Assembly: GCA_031277795.1 (NCBI GenBank) | Contig: JAITLQ010000015.1 | Location: forward strand, 403,667 to 467,666 | Direction: 5' to 3' | DNA length: 64,000 nt | From: Arthrobacter sp. | Lineage (GTDB): Bacteria; Actinomycetota; Actinomycetes; Actinomycetales; Micrococcaceae | In this document: piece after piece, positions 53,267 through 61,280 of the stretch | How positions within the stretch are numbered: position 1 is the first letter of the stretch | How the letters are laid out: every line of letters begins with the position of its first letter | Program-made: the position numbers and the translations under genes | The notes under the pieces: model-generated | What the model was told of the DNA's origin: nothing | Databases searched by the model: none | What the model saw: only the letters and a program-made list of their open reading frames with translations

Positions 53267-54487
53267 ATGTCCCCCCGCAGCACCCACCTGAGGGAACAAC
53301 GCCAACGCATGGCGAGCGCCGTGCGGCAGGCACACATCAGCAGACGAGGCGTCCTTTCGGGGGCGGCGGGCGTGGCCATGCTCGGCCTGCTGTCCGCCTG
53401 CGGCACCAAGGGGATGGGCGGCGCCAAGCCGAGCCCGGCCGCCGACCGCTCGGCGGAGGAAGCGGCGGTGCGTTGGTCCAATTGGACCCTGTACCTCGAC
53501 CTCGACGATGCGGGCCGTAAGCACCCCACGCTCGACGCCTTCCAGGACACCAGCGGTCTCAGGGCCACCTACACGGAGGACATCGACTCCAACGACACCT
53601 GGTACGGCAAGGTGCAGGGTCAGCTCTCCCGCGGCCAGGACATCGGCGCCGACATCATCACGCCGAGCGACTGGATGTGCGAGCGCCTAATCCGCCAGGG
53701 CTACGTCCAGAAGCTTGAGCACGCCAACATGCCCAACGTCATGGCGAACATGCTGCCCAAGCTCAAGGATGTGCGCTGGGACCAGGGGCGCTACCGCTCG
53801 GTCACGTGGCAGACGGGTTTCACGGGCCTCGTGTGGAACAAGAAGGCCTTCCCGCAGGGCCTGCGCAATGTGGAGGACCTCTGGGACCCCCGCCTCAAGG
53901 GCCGCGTCACCGTCCTGGACGAGATGCGCGACACCATGCCGATGATGCTGCTCGATCAGGGCATCGACATCGCCGGCGACTGGACGCAGACGGACTACGA
54001 GAACTCCATCGACGTCCTCGATAGGAACATCCGCAACGGCCAGATCCGCCAGGTGAAGGGCAACTCCTACAAGGAGGACCTCATCTCCGGCGATGTGGTC
54101 GCCGCGATGGCCTACTCCGGCGACATCACGCAGCTGAACTTCGAGAACGGGGATCAGTGGGAGTTTGTCCTCCCGGAACGCAAGGGCCTGATCTGGTCGG
54201 ACAACATGATGGTTCCCGTCGGTTCGCCGCACAAGGCCAACGCCGAGAAGCTCATGGACTACTACTACGACCCTGAGATCGCGGCCGAGGTGGCCGCGTA
54301 CGTCAACTACGTCTGCCCTGTCCTGGGCGCCGACGAGGCCATGAAGGACATCGATGAGGAGCTCGTCAACGACCCCCTCATCTTCCCCACCGACGAGTAC
54401 CTGGCGCAGTCAACGAGCGAACGCCAGCTCACGCTCGACGAGGAAACCCTGTTCCAGAACATGTTCCAGGAAGTGATTGGAAGCTGA
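53267..54487 (+). CDS. Polyamine ABC transporter binding protein, copy 2
   Basis: Encodes 406 residues, aligning along its length with copy 1 (YGKVQ-QLSRGQ-IG-DIIT, LKGRVT-LDEMRDTM, GN-YKEDLISGD, SGDITQLNFE). N-terminal ISRRGVLSG...LGLLSACG is again Tat plus lipobox. Both bind-site regions vary, so the two copies may take different polyamines. ATG 53267 follows the copy 1 stop by 6 nt. Next is the ATPase gene 1 nt away. Confidence 0.9.
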   Translation: MSPRSTHLREQRQRMASAVRQAHISRRGVLSGAAGVAMLGLLSACGTKGMGGAKPSPAADRSAEEAAVRWSNWTLYLDLDDAGRKHPTLDAFQDTSGLRATYTEDIDSNDTWYGKVQGQLSRGQDIGADIITPSDWMCERLIRQGYVQKLEHANMPNVMANMLPKLKDVRWDQGRYRSVTWQTGFTGLVWNKKAFPQGLRNVEDLWDPRLKGRVTVLDEMRDTMPMMLLDQGIDIAGDWTQTDYENSIDVLDRNIRNGQIRQVKGNSYKEDLISGDVVAAMAYSGDITQLNFENGDQWEFVLPERKGLIWSDNMMVPVGSPHKANAEKLMDYYYDPEIAAEVAAYVNYVCPVLGADEAMKDIDEELVNDPLIFPTDEYLAQSTSERQLTLDEETLFQNMFQEVIGS

Positions 54488-54488
54488 C

Positions 54489-55652
54489 ATGAGCACCACC
54501 GCCACCCATGAGTCAAGTGAATTCAGCCCCGTCAGCGCCGGGTCCGGCGCGGACCTCGTCCTCTCCGGCATCTCCAAGCACTTCGCCGACTTCACCGCGG
54601 TCCAGGAGATGGACCTGAGCATCCCCTCCGGCACCTTTATCGCCTTGCTCGGCCCCTCCGGCTGCGGCAAGACCACCACCCTGCGGATGATCGCGGGACT
54701 GGAGGCCCCGACGTCGGGCACCATCACCATCGGCGGCGAGGACATGACCCGCCTGCCGAGCCACAAGCGCCCCGTGAACACGGTCTTCCAGTCCTACGCG
54801 CTCTTCCCGCACATGAGCATCCTGGACAACGTGGCCTTCGGCCTGAAGCAGAAGCGGGACAAGGACGCCATCGCGAAGGCCAAGGCCGGTCTGGAGATGG
54901 TGGAGCTCTCGCACCTGGCCAGCCGCAAGCCGGCCCAGCTCTCCGGCGGCCAGCAGCAGCGCGTGGCCTTGGCCCGCGCGCTCGTCAACCGCCCGCGCGT
55001 GCTGCTCCTGGACGAGCCGCTCGGTGCGCTGGACATGAAGCTGCGCCGCCAGATGCAGGTGGAGCTGAAGAAGATCCAGATGGAGGTCGGCCTGACCTTC
55101 ATCCACGTGACGCACGACCAGGAGGAGGCCATGACCATGGCCGACGTCGTGGCCGTCATGAACCAGGGCCGGATCGAGCAGATGGGATCGCCGCGCGAGC
55201 TCTACGAGCTCCCGCGCACGGCCTTCGTCGCCAACTTCCTCGGCAAGTCCAACCTGATGGAGGGCGCGGTGGTGGCCGACGCCGGTCCCGCCATCGTGGT
55301 CGACGTCGCCGGCCAGCGCTTCGAGTTGCTCAAGGAACGCGCCGTGGCCACCGAGGGCAAGATCGTGGTGGGTGTGCGTCCGGAGAAGATGCGCATCGCG
55401 GAGCTGGACAAGCCGGGCTTCGAGCACGCTGGCAACCAGCTCGTGGGCACCGTCACCGACGCCTCCTTCACGGGCGTGAGCACGGAGTACCTCGTGGACG
55501 TGCCCGGCGTGGGCACGGTGGGCACCTTCACCCAGAACCTGGGCCAGGATCCGGCCCGTCCGGGCGACAAGGTCCGCATGTCCTGGGAGCCGGAGTACAC
55601 CTTCGGCCTCGGCGCGGACGAGGACCTCGAGGCCGGGGTGCAGGCGTCATGA
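54489..55652 (+). CDS. potA: Polyamine ABC transporter ATP-binding protein
   Basis: Encodes 387 residues. The ATPase half has [55 protein letters not shown] and [14 protein letters not shown]. The C-terminal TOBE-like domain (about 270-380) includes [12 protein letters not shown]. It energises polyamine import. The start at 54489 lies 1 nt after the previous stop and its stop overlaps potB (ATGA). Confidence 0.95.
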   Translation: MSTTATHESSEFSPVSAGSGADLVLSGISKHFADFTAVQEMDLSIPSGTFIALLGPSGCGKTTTLRMIAGLEAPTSGTITIGGEDMTRLPSHKRPVNTVFQSYALFPHMSILDNVAFGLKQKRDKDAIAKAKAGLEMVELSHLASRKPAQLSGGQQQRVALARALVNRPRVLLLDEPLGALDMKLRRQMQVELKKIQMEVGLTFIHVTHDQEEAMTMADVVAVMNQGRIEQMGSPRELYELPRTAFVANFLGKSNLMEGAVVADAGPAIVVDVAGQRFELLKERAVATEGKIVVGVRPEKMRIAELDKPGFEHAGNQLVGTVTDASFTGVSTEYLVDVPGVGTVGTFTQNLGQDPARPGDKVRMSWEPEYTFGLGADEDLEAGVQAS

Positions 55653-56584
55653 GCGCGCCGGCCAAGGAGGCGCGGGCCGTCGAGAAGGTGGACCTGCGCA
55701 GCCCGGAGGAGATCCGGGCCGAGAAGAAGAAGGGACGGATGGGCGCCTGGCTCATCCTGCCCGGCATGCTCTACATGGCGCTGTTCTTCGCGGCGCCGGT
55801 GGTGGTGCTGCTGAGCATGTCGCTCTTCGTGAAGCCGGAGGGCGCCGAGCTGGGCGAGTTCGTGCCCGGCTGGAACTTTGGCACCTACGCGGAGGTGTGG
55901 AACCGCTACTGGCCGGTGCTGCTGCGCTCGTTCGTGTTTGCGCTCATCGCCACGGTCGCGGCGCTCATCATCGCCTTCCCCATGGCGTACCTCGTGGCGG
56001 TGCGCCTGCGGGGCAAGCCGCTGCTCAAGGGCATCCTGCTCGTGCTGCTCATCGCGCCCTTCTTCTCTTCCTTCATCCTGCGCACGCAGGCCTGGAAGCA
56101 GATCCTGGCGGACGAGGGCTGGATCGTGCAGACCCTCAAGGCGGTGGCGATCCTGCCCGCGGACGGCAGCCTCACCGCCACGCCGTTCGCCGTGATCTGC
56201 GGCCTGACGTACAACTTCCTGCCGTTCATGATGCTGCCGATCTACGCGAGCCTCGAGCGGCTGGACACCCGGCTCCTGGAGGCCTCCGGTGATCTCTACG
56301 CCTCGCCGGCGCAGACCTTCATGAAGGTCACGCTCCCGCAGTCCATGCCCGGCGTCTTTGCCGGCACCCTGCTCACATTCATCCCGGCGGCCGGCGACTA
56401 CGTCAACGCCGCGATCCTGGGCAACAACCGCGACACGAGCATGATCGGCCAGGTCATCGACTCCCGCTTCTTCAAGGTGATCGACTACCCAGGCGCCGCG
56501 GCCCTGAGCTTCATCCTCATGGTCTGCATCCTGATCCTCGTGCTCATCTACATCCGGCGCTTCGGCACCAAGGACCTGTTCTAG
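55649..56584 (+). CDS. potB: Polyamine ABC transporter permease
   Basis: Encodes 311 residues with six helices. The EAA-type coupling loop is LLEASGDLYASPAQTFMKVTLPQSMPGVFAG. N-terminal 35 residues are charged and cytosolic. It overlaps potA by 4 nt and lies 13 nt before the second permease, so the translocator is a heterodimer. Confidence 0.94.
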   Translation: MSAPAKEARAVEKVDLRSPEEIRAEKKKGRMGAWLILPGMLYMALFFAAPVVVLLSMSLFVKPEGAELGEFVPGWNFGTYAEVWNRYWPVLLRSFVFALIATVAALIIAFPMAYLVAVRLRGKPLLKGILLVLLIAPFFSSFILRTQAWKQILADEGWIVQTLKAVAILPADGSLTATPFAVICGLTYNFLPFMMLPIYASLERLDTRLLEASGDLYASPAQTFMKVTLPQSMPGVFAGTLLTFIPAAGDYVNAAILGNNRDTSMIGQVIDSRFFKVIDYPGAAALSFILMVCILILVLIYIRRFGTKDLF

Positions 56585-56597
56585 GAAGGAGTCACCC

Positions 56598-57401
56598 ATG
56601 TACAACACCAAACTTGGCAAGTGGTTCATCCCCGTCGTGGGCGGGCTCGCCTTCGTGTACCTCCTGGTGCCGATCGTCTACATCTTTGTCTTCTCGTTCA
56701 ACGACGGAGGCAAGTCGAACCTGCAGTGGCGCAGCTTCACGCTCGATAACTGGAAAAACCCCTGCGGCGCCCCCGGCGCGTGCGAGTCCCTCGTGAACTC
56801 GCTCTCCGTCGGCGCCGTCGCCACGATCATCGCGACGGTGCTCGGCACCGCGGTGGCGATCGGCCTGGTCCGCTACAAGTTCAGGTTCCGTTCCACGGCG
56901 GACCTGCTGATCATCCTGCCGCTGGCCACCCCCGAGGTGGTGCTGGGTGCATCGCTCCTGGCGCAGTTCCTCAACCTCGGCTGGGACCTGGGCTACTGGA
57001 CGGTGATCATCGCGCACGTGATGTTCTGCATGTCCTTCGTCATCGTGACGGTCCGGGCCCGCGTGGCGGGGCTCGACGACCGGCTCGAGGAAGCGGCCGC
57101 CGATCTCTACGCCAGCCCGATGCAGCGCTTCTGGAAGATCACCTTCCCCATGCTGATCCCGGGCATCGTGGCGGCGGCGCTGCTGTCCTTTGCCATGAGC
57201 TTCGACGACTTCATCATCACGAACTTCAACTCGGGCACGTTTTCCACGTTCCCCAAGTTCGTGTACGTCGCGGCCGCCCGTGGCATCCCGGCGCAGGCGA
57301 ACGTGATCGGCTCGGCGATGTTCATCATCGCGCTGCTGGTGGTCATCATCGGCCAGGTCATTTCCTACCGTCGCAAGAAGGCGCTGGCCGCCCGCGGCTA
57401 G
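56598..57401 (+). CDS. potC: Polyamine ABC transporter permease
   Basis: Encodes 267 residues, six helices, EAA loop LEEAAADLYASPMQRFWKITFPMLIPGIVAA and AMSFDDFIITNFNSGT, typical of PotC. ATG 56598 has AAGGAG upstream. Last gene of the transporter operon, followed by A and B4 palindromes. Confidence 0.94.
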   Translation: MYNTKLGKWFIPVVGGLAFVYLLVPIVYIFVFSFNDGGKSNLQWRSFTLDNWKNPCGAPGACESLVNSLSVGAVATIIATVLGTAVAIGLVRYKFRFRSTADLLIILPLATPEVVLGASLLAQFLNLGWDLGYWTVIIAHVMFCMSFVIVTVRARVAGLDDRLEEAAADLYASPMQRFWKITFPMLIPGIVAAALLSFAMSFDDFIITNFNSGTFSTFPKFVYVAAARGIPAQANVIGSAMFIIALLVVIIGQVISYRRKKALAARG

Positions 57402-57570
57402 TCCGCGTTCCGCCTTTTCGCTCCCACCCCTCCTCCCACTCCCTTCCGGGGGAGGGGCCGGGGTTCGGGGTGGGGCAGGGGCGGGTGAGGGGACGGGACG
57501 CCGGGGCGTCCAGGGGACGACGCACAGGCTTGGGGGACGGAACGGCAGGCCTCACGCGAGGCCCGCCCGC

Positions 57571-57611
57571 GGTGCCCGACGCCGGGTGGTTCCCACCCGG
57601 CGTCGGGCACC
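57571..57611. repeat. A-family palindrome after the polyamine operon
   Basis: Perfect 19-bp arms (57571-57589, 57593-57611, starting GGTGCCCGACGCCGGGTGG) with a 3-nt loop, the clearest example of the A core. Confidence 0.85.
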
Positions 57612-57649
57612 TCCGTGTCTGGGTACCGAGGCACCCGGCCACCTCAAGA

Positions 57650-57705
57650 ATCGGAGTGGGTTCGGTACGCTTTTCGGCCAAAAACCGTACCGAACCCACT
57701 CCGAT
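57650..57705. repeat. ATCGGAGTGGGTTCGGTACG palindrome (family B4, copy 1)
   Basis: Perfect 20-bp arms (57650-57669, 57686-57705) and a TTTTCGGCCAAAA centre that continues the symmetry. A second copy is at 63.5 kb, also 41-69 nt after an A palindrome. This and the A palindrome fill the 401-nt gap before the MarR gene; nothing else definite is present. Confidence 0.85.
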
Positions 57706-57802
57706 CCGAGGACGAGGAGGAGGAACGGGGCCCGCCGTGCCGCCGGGAACCGCGAACACCCCAGGTGCTTCACGTTTCAAGCAACCGTGGGAGGATGGGG
57801 GC

Positions 57803-58285
57803 ATGACTGAAGCACGCTGGCTCAACGCCGAGGAACGCCGTGCCTGGCTCGCCGTGCTGGCGCTGACCACGCGGCTGCCGGCCCAGCTGGATTCGGTCCT
57901 GCAGCGCGCGGCGAAGATCACGCTCTTCGACTACCACGTGCTCGCGATGCTCTCGGAGTCGCCGGGCGAGGTGCTGCCCATGTCGCGCCTCGCCGAGCGC
58001 ACCAATTCCTCGCTCTCGCGCCTGAGTCACGTGGTCAAGAAGCTGCAGGAGCGCGGCTGGGTCAAGCGCGCACAGAGCGCGGAGGATGCCAGGGTCACCG
58101 TCGTGCAGCTGCTCCCGCCTGGGCGCGCGCTGCTGGAGGACGTGGCTCCTGAGCACGTCGAATCCGTGCGGCAGGAACTCTTCGACGGGCTCGCGCCGCA
58201 GGACGTCTCCGACCTGGCCCGCATCGGCCGCAAGATCGTGGCCCACGCCGAGCCGGAGCACTGGATCTTCCAAGACGAGGCTTGA
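57803..58285 (+). CDS. MarR-family regulator
   Basis: Encodes 160 residues: dimer helix (EERRAWLAVLALTTRLPAQLDSVLQ), winged helix LPMSRLAERTNSSLSRLSHVVKKLQERGWVKR, wing SAEDARVTVVQLLPPGR, C-terminal helices (VRQELFDGLAPQDVSDLARIGRKIV). Its layout is very close to the MarR at 30.6 kb. ATG 57803 has GGAGGA upstream. No target gene is obvious next to it; an orphan regulator. Confidence 0.88.
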   Translation: MTEARWLNAEERRAWLAVLALTTRLPAQLDSVLQRAAKITLFDYHVLAMLSESPGEVLPMSRLAERTNSSLSRLSHVVKKLQERGWVKRAQSAEDARVTVVQLLPPGRALLEDVAPEHVESVRQELFDGLAPQDVSDLARIGRKIVAHAEPEHWIFQDEA

Positions 58286-58669
58286 GCCAGCGCTGGCGCT
58301 CACGGTGATGCGAAGCACCCCGCTCGTTTTGTGTTAACGGCCCCCTCTGCCGTAGTGTTAACCCCGCGTTCCGCGCGCACTCTTTTGCGATGCCTGGCAT
58401 CACACGGAGGCGTCGCGCGGCCCGTATACACGGAAGACATGACACCAACCGGGTAGGGAAAAGTGCCCGACCGGTGTCAGGACACCGCTGATGAAGCGTT
58501 CGAGGGCTTCGGCTGGTTCTCACCCAGCCTGGCGCCTCCATGTGGCTGAAACACGGTGCGCCCAACTGGGTAGCGGGACTCGTAGGGGACGCTCGGTGTG
58601 CCTTCTGGCGCGCTAGAAACTCCCCCCGCGGGAACCGCAGCACAACTGACACACACTGGAGGAGTGATC
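58286..58669 (+). promoter_or_regulatory. 384-nt promoter and leader of rpmB-rpmG-rpsN
   Basis: A promoter is suggested by TTGTGT (58329-58334), 18 bp, TAGTGT (58353-58358), with twin GTTAAC sites (58333, 58357). The transcribed leader of about 300 nt carries a GACACC...GGTGTC hairpin (58441-58478), so it may be structured. No TGAAAATGATTTTCA-type Zur box is visible. No gene is called in it. Confidence 0.4.
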
Positions 58670-58906
58670 ATGGCAGCACGTTGCCAGGTGACCGGTGCCG
58701 TGCCCGGATTCGGACACAGCATCTCGCACTCGCACCGTCGCAATAAGCGTCGGTTCGACCCGAACATTCAGAAGAAGCGGTACTTCGTGCCGTCCCTCGG
58801 CCGTAGCGTCACGCTGACGCTGTCGGTCAAGGGCATCAAGACCATCGACGCCCGCGGCATTGACGCCGTGGTTGCCGAGCTGCAGGCGAAGGGTGTGAAG
58901 CTCTGA
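58670..58906 (+). CDS. rpmB: Ribosomal protein bL28, zinc-free form
   Basis: Encodes 78 residues ([44 protein letters not shown]). It has one cysteine and no CXXC pairs, so it belongs to the zinc-independent (C-minus) form. ATG 58670 has GGAGGAG. First gene of a tight three-gene operon with intergenic gaps of 1 nt. Confidence 0.95.
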   Translation: MAARCQVTGAVPGFGHSISHSHRRNKRRFDPNIQKKRYFVPSLGRSVTLTLSVKGIKTIDARGIDAVVAELQAKGVKL

Positions 58907-58907
58907 T

Positions 58908-59075
58908 ATGGCAAAGTCCCAGGACGTTCGTCCCATCATCAAGCTGAAGTCGACCGCTGGCACGGGCTACACCTACGTGACCCGTAAGAACCGTCGCAAC
59001 AACCCCGACCGCATCGTGCTGAAGAAGTACGACCCGGTCGTCCGCAAGCACGTCGAATTCCGAGAGGAGCGCTGA
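58908..59075 (+). CDS. rpmG: Ribosomal protein bL33, zinc-free form
   Basis: Encodes 55 residues ([30 protein letters not shown]...KHVEFREER), with no cysteine, the C-minus form. It starts 1 nt after rpmB. Confidence 0.95.
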   Translation: MAKSQDVRPIIKLKSTAGTGYTYVTRKNRRNNPDRIVLKKYDPVVRKHVEFREER

Positions 59076-59076
59076 G

Positions 59077-59382
59077 ATGGCCAAGAAGTCCAAGATCGCC
59101 AAGAACGAGCAGCGCAAGGTTCTGGTCGAGCGCTACGCCGAGCGTCGTGCTGAGCTGAAGAAGACGCTCATCGACCCCAACGCCACGGATGAGGCCCGCG
59201 AGGCCGCCCGCGTTGGCCTGCAGAAGCTTCCCCGCGACGCCTCCCCGGTGCGCGTTCGCAACCGCGACGCCATCGACGGCCGCCCGCGTGGCACCTTCCA
59301 GAAGTTCGGCATCTCCCGCATCCGCCTGCGCAACATGGCGCACAACGGCGAGCTGCCGGGCATCACCAAGTCTTCTTGGTGA
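59077..59382 (+). CDS. rpsN: Ribosomal protein uS14, long zinc-free form
   Basis: Encodes 101 residues ([57 protein letters not shown]). The 101-residue form lacks the CXXC zinc site. It starts 1 nt after rpmG. A strong terminator follows. Confidence 0.96.
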   Translation: MAKKSKIAKNEQRKVLVERYAERRAELKKTLIDPNATDEAREAARVGLQKLPRDASPVRVRNRDAIDGRPRGTFQKFGISRIRLRNMAHNGELPGITKSSW

Positions 59383-59416
59383 GTCCGTCGGCCTCGTGCC
59401 GATGAGCTGAACGCTC

Positions 59417-59453
59417 AAAGAGCCCGTCCCACTTTGTGTGGGGCGGGCTCTTT
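59417..59453 (+). terminator. Terminator after rpsN
   Basis: 16-bp stem (AAAGAGCCCGTCCCAC / GTGGGGCGGGCTCTTT, one bulge/mismatch) with a 5-nt loop, then TTTGTT. Confidence 0.85.
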
Positions 59454-59500
59454 GTTGTCCCCCGGCAAAGCGCATTTTCGGTGGGCAAAGTCCGGATCCA

Positions 59501-59517
59501 GTGCCCGACGGCGGGTG
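59501..59517. repeat. A-core half site between rpsN and DUF1992
   Basis: GTGCCCGACGGCGGGTG lies in the convergent gap with no complete mirror arm. It shows the core used by the A family. Confidence 0.6.
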
Positions 59518-59540
59518 TCCGCCTCCCAGCGCGGCGCGCC

Positions 59541-60305
59541 TCAGGCGCGCCGGAACCAACGGCGACGGCGCGCGCCCGGACCGGGGACGGCGGCGTCGGA
59601 CACAGCGGCGTCGGACGCAGCGGCGTCGGGCGCAACTTCGGCGGGCCCGCTGGGGGAGGGGCCCGCGGCGCTGCGGGCGCGGCGCTCGCGCCAGGCGAGC
59701 ACCTCGGCGTCCACGTCGCGCAGGGGCGTGATGACCGGCGGGCCGCCGAGCAGCTGCCGGCGCGCCTCGACGATGCGCCGGTTGAACGTCTCCAGCTCGG
59801 CGCGGACGGCGGCCTCGGAGGGCAACGCGTCGAGCGTCTCCTCCATCGCGGCGTCCGCCACGCGCAGCAGGAGCGCCTCGGGGCCCAGCCCCTCGGTCGC
59901 GTGCACCTCCTCGCGGCGCATGAGCGACTTGGTCCACCAATCCGGATCCGTGGAGGCCACGAGGTCCGGGAGCGGCTTGCCCGCGTAGGCGAGGTGCTCG
60001 AAGGCGCCCTCGGCGATGGCGCGGTCAACGGCCGTGCGGGCCACGGCGTCGACGGTGGCTGCGAGCTTGGCCGCCTCGGAGCCGGGCCGACGGGGGAGCA
60101 GCGGGTCCTCGGCGGCGGGATGCGCGTCCGCGGTGGAGTCGGCCCCGGGCGCCTCGCCAACGCCGGGTCGGGGCAGCGATCCGTCGTCGAAGGTGCGCCC
60201 CGCCAGGGCCGCCAGCTCCTCGACATCGAGGCCGTCCCGGTAGCGCGCTGCGCGCAGCCGGGGGTCGTCTGCGCCCTGTCCCGGCGCGGAAAGTCCACCG
60301 TTCAT
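59541..60305 (-). CDS. DUF1992 (DnaJC28-like) protein
   Basis: Encodes 254 residues. The DUF1992 core (about 105-190) reads AIAEGAFEHLAYAGKPLPDL...DPDWWTKSLMRREE, followed by helical sequence and a Ser/Ala/Pro-rich, then basic tail (ARRRRWFRRA). N-terminal 95 residues are low-complexity. Function unknown; it is conserved beside the ribosomal and HU genes in Micrococcales. ATG 60305 has the family's start region. Confidence 0.83.
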   Translation of the reverse strand: MNGGLSAPGQGADDPRLRAARYRDGLDVEELAALAGRTFDDGSLPRPGVGEAPGADSTADAHPAAEDPLLPRRPGSEAAKLAATVDAVARTAVDRAIAEGAFEHLAYAGKPLPDLVASTDPDWWTKSLMRREEVHATEGLGPEALLLRVADAAMEETLDALPSEAAVRAELETFNRRIVEARRQLLGGPPVITPLRDVDAEVLAWRERRARSAAGPSPSGPAEVAPDAAASDAAVSDAAVPGPGARRRRWFRRA

Positions 60306-60330
60306 GGGGCCATCCTTCCACCGGAATGTG

Positions 60331-60435
60331 GGGCGTGACACGGCCAGGTTCGTGACGGATGTGACTGGAGTGGCCAGTGTGACTCGAAGCCGCAAAATTC
60401 CCTGGAAAACACGCCAATCCGGGCGTGACACGGCC
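60331..60435. repeat. Direct repeats in the DUF1992-HU gap
   Basis: GGGCGTGACACGGCC occurs at 60331-60345 and 60421-60435, exactly 90 bp apart, in the divergent gap. The second copy contains a GTGACA that may be the HU -35 (then TAGTTT at 60447). Confidence 0.55.
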
Positions 60436-60531
60436 TCGGATGCTGTTAGTTTCGTTCGGAACGCCCCGGACAACCGGGGCACAGGCAGCGCCTCTTTCGG
60501 GCGCTGGTTCCCACGTCCAGGAGGACAGATC

Positions 60532-60816
60532 GTGTCTATGAACCGCAGCGAGCTCGTCGCCGAGGTTGCCAACAAGTCCGGCGCCAACAAGACCGTCGTG
60601 AACGACGTGCTGGATGCCCTCTTCGCCACCTTCACCGAGCAGGTCGCCAAGGGCGAGAAGGTCTCCGTCCCCGGCTGGCTCGCCGTTGAGCGCACCGACC
60701 GCGCCGCCCGCACGGGCCGCAACCCGCAGACCGGCGAGACCATCCAGATCCCGGCCGGCCACTCCGTGAAGCTGACCGCCGGCTCCAAGCTGAAGGCCGC
60801 CGTCGCCAAGAAGTGA
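60532..60816 (+). CDS. hup: HU-family nucleoid protein
   Basis: Encodes 94 residues: NRSELVAEVANKSGANKTVVNDVLDALFATFTEQV, KVSVPGWLAVERTDRAARTGRNPQTGETIQIPAGHSV and a short basic end. It bends and compacts DNA. The usual long Lys/Ala-rich tail of the mycobacterial HupB is absent. GTG 60532 has AGGAGGAC at ideal spacing; ATG 60538 is an alternative. Confidence 0.93.
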   Translation: MSMNRSELVAEVANKSGANKTVVNDVLDALFATFTEQVAKGEKVSVPGWLAVERTDRAARTGRNPQTGETIQIPAGHSVKLTAGSKLKAAVAKK

Positions 60817-60849
60817 GTCGACGCCGGGCTCGCCCCGGCCGTTGGCTTG

Positions 60850-60888
60850 AGGCCCGCCGCACCCCACACGGGGAGCGGCGGGCCTTTG
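60850..60888 (+). terminator. Terminator after HU
   Basis: 11-bp stem (AGGCCCGCCGC at 60850-60860, complement at 60875-60885) followed by TTTGC. Confidence 0.8.
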
Positions 60889-61280
60889 CTGTGTCTGGAG
60901 GGCATGGCCTGCAGACGGTGCCCGACGGCGTGTGCTCGCCCGCGCGGGCGGGTCACGCCGGGTGCGTGGGCGAGGATGGGTGCCGGTGGCACCCAGCGGC
61001 TCCACGGGCCGCCGTTGCCTCCCCGGCCCCGGGTTCCCCCGCTTCGCTGGGGGTCTCGCGCGCCGTCGTGCCCTGTTTCGCGCCCTGGCGCGGCACGGCG
61101 CTGTGGTGGCCACCCGCCGTCGGGCGGGGTACCGCGCTCCGGCGCCGCTCGGCGCGGTGGCGCCCACCCGCCGTCAGGCAGGGTGGTGAGGCACCTAACC
61201 CCAGGCCCCAGGGCGAGTTCTACACGCCGTAGACTTGGAGCCGCGTGCCCGCTGGGTGGCGGCGCGCGGAGGAGAGAGAC
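60889..61280. other. 392-nt gap with three A-core half sites
   Basis: Between the HU terminator and CopD-CtaG. It contains TGCCCGACGGCGTGTG at about 60919, CCACCCGCCGTCGGGC at 61110-61125 and CCACCCGCCGTCAGGC at 61164-61179; the first can pair with the second over about 175 nt. No gene seen. The CopD promoter probably lies near 61200. Confidence 0.5.

Noticed and set aside
58286-58669. Zur box upstream of rpmB
   Set aside because: I looked for TGAAAATGATTTTCA-like sequence and found none in the leader or promoter.
60919-61125. Small RNA gene formed by the long-range pairing of A cores
   Set aside because: Arms are about 175 nt apart, the sequence between shows no conserved RNA fold and no promoter was seen.
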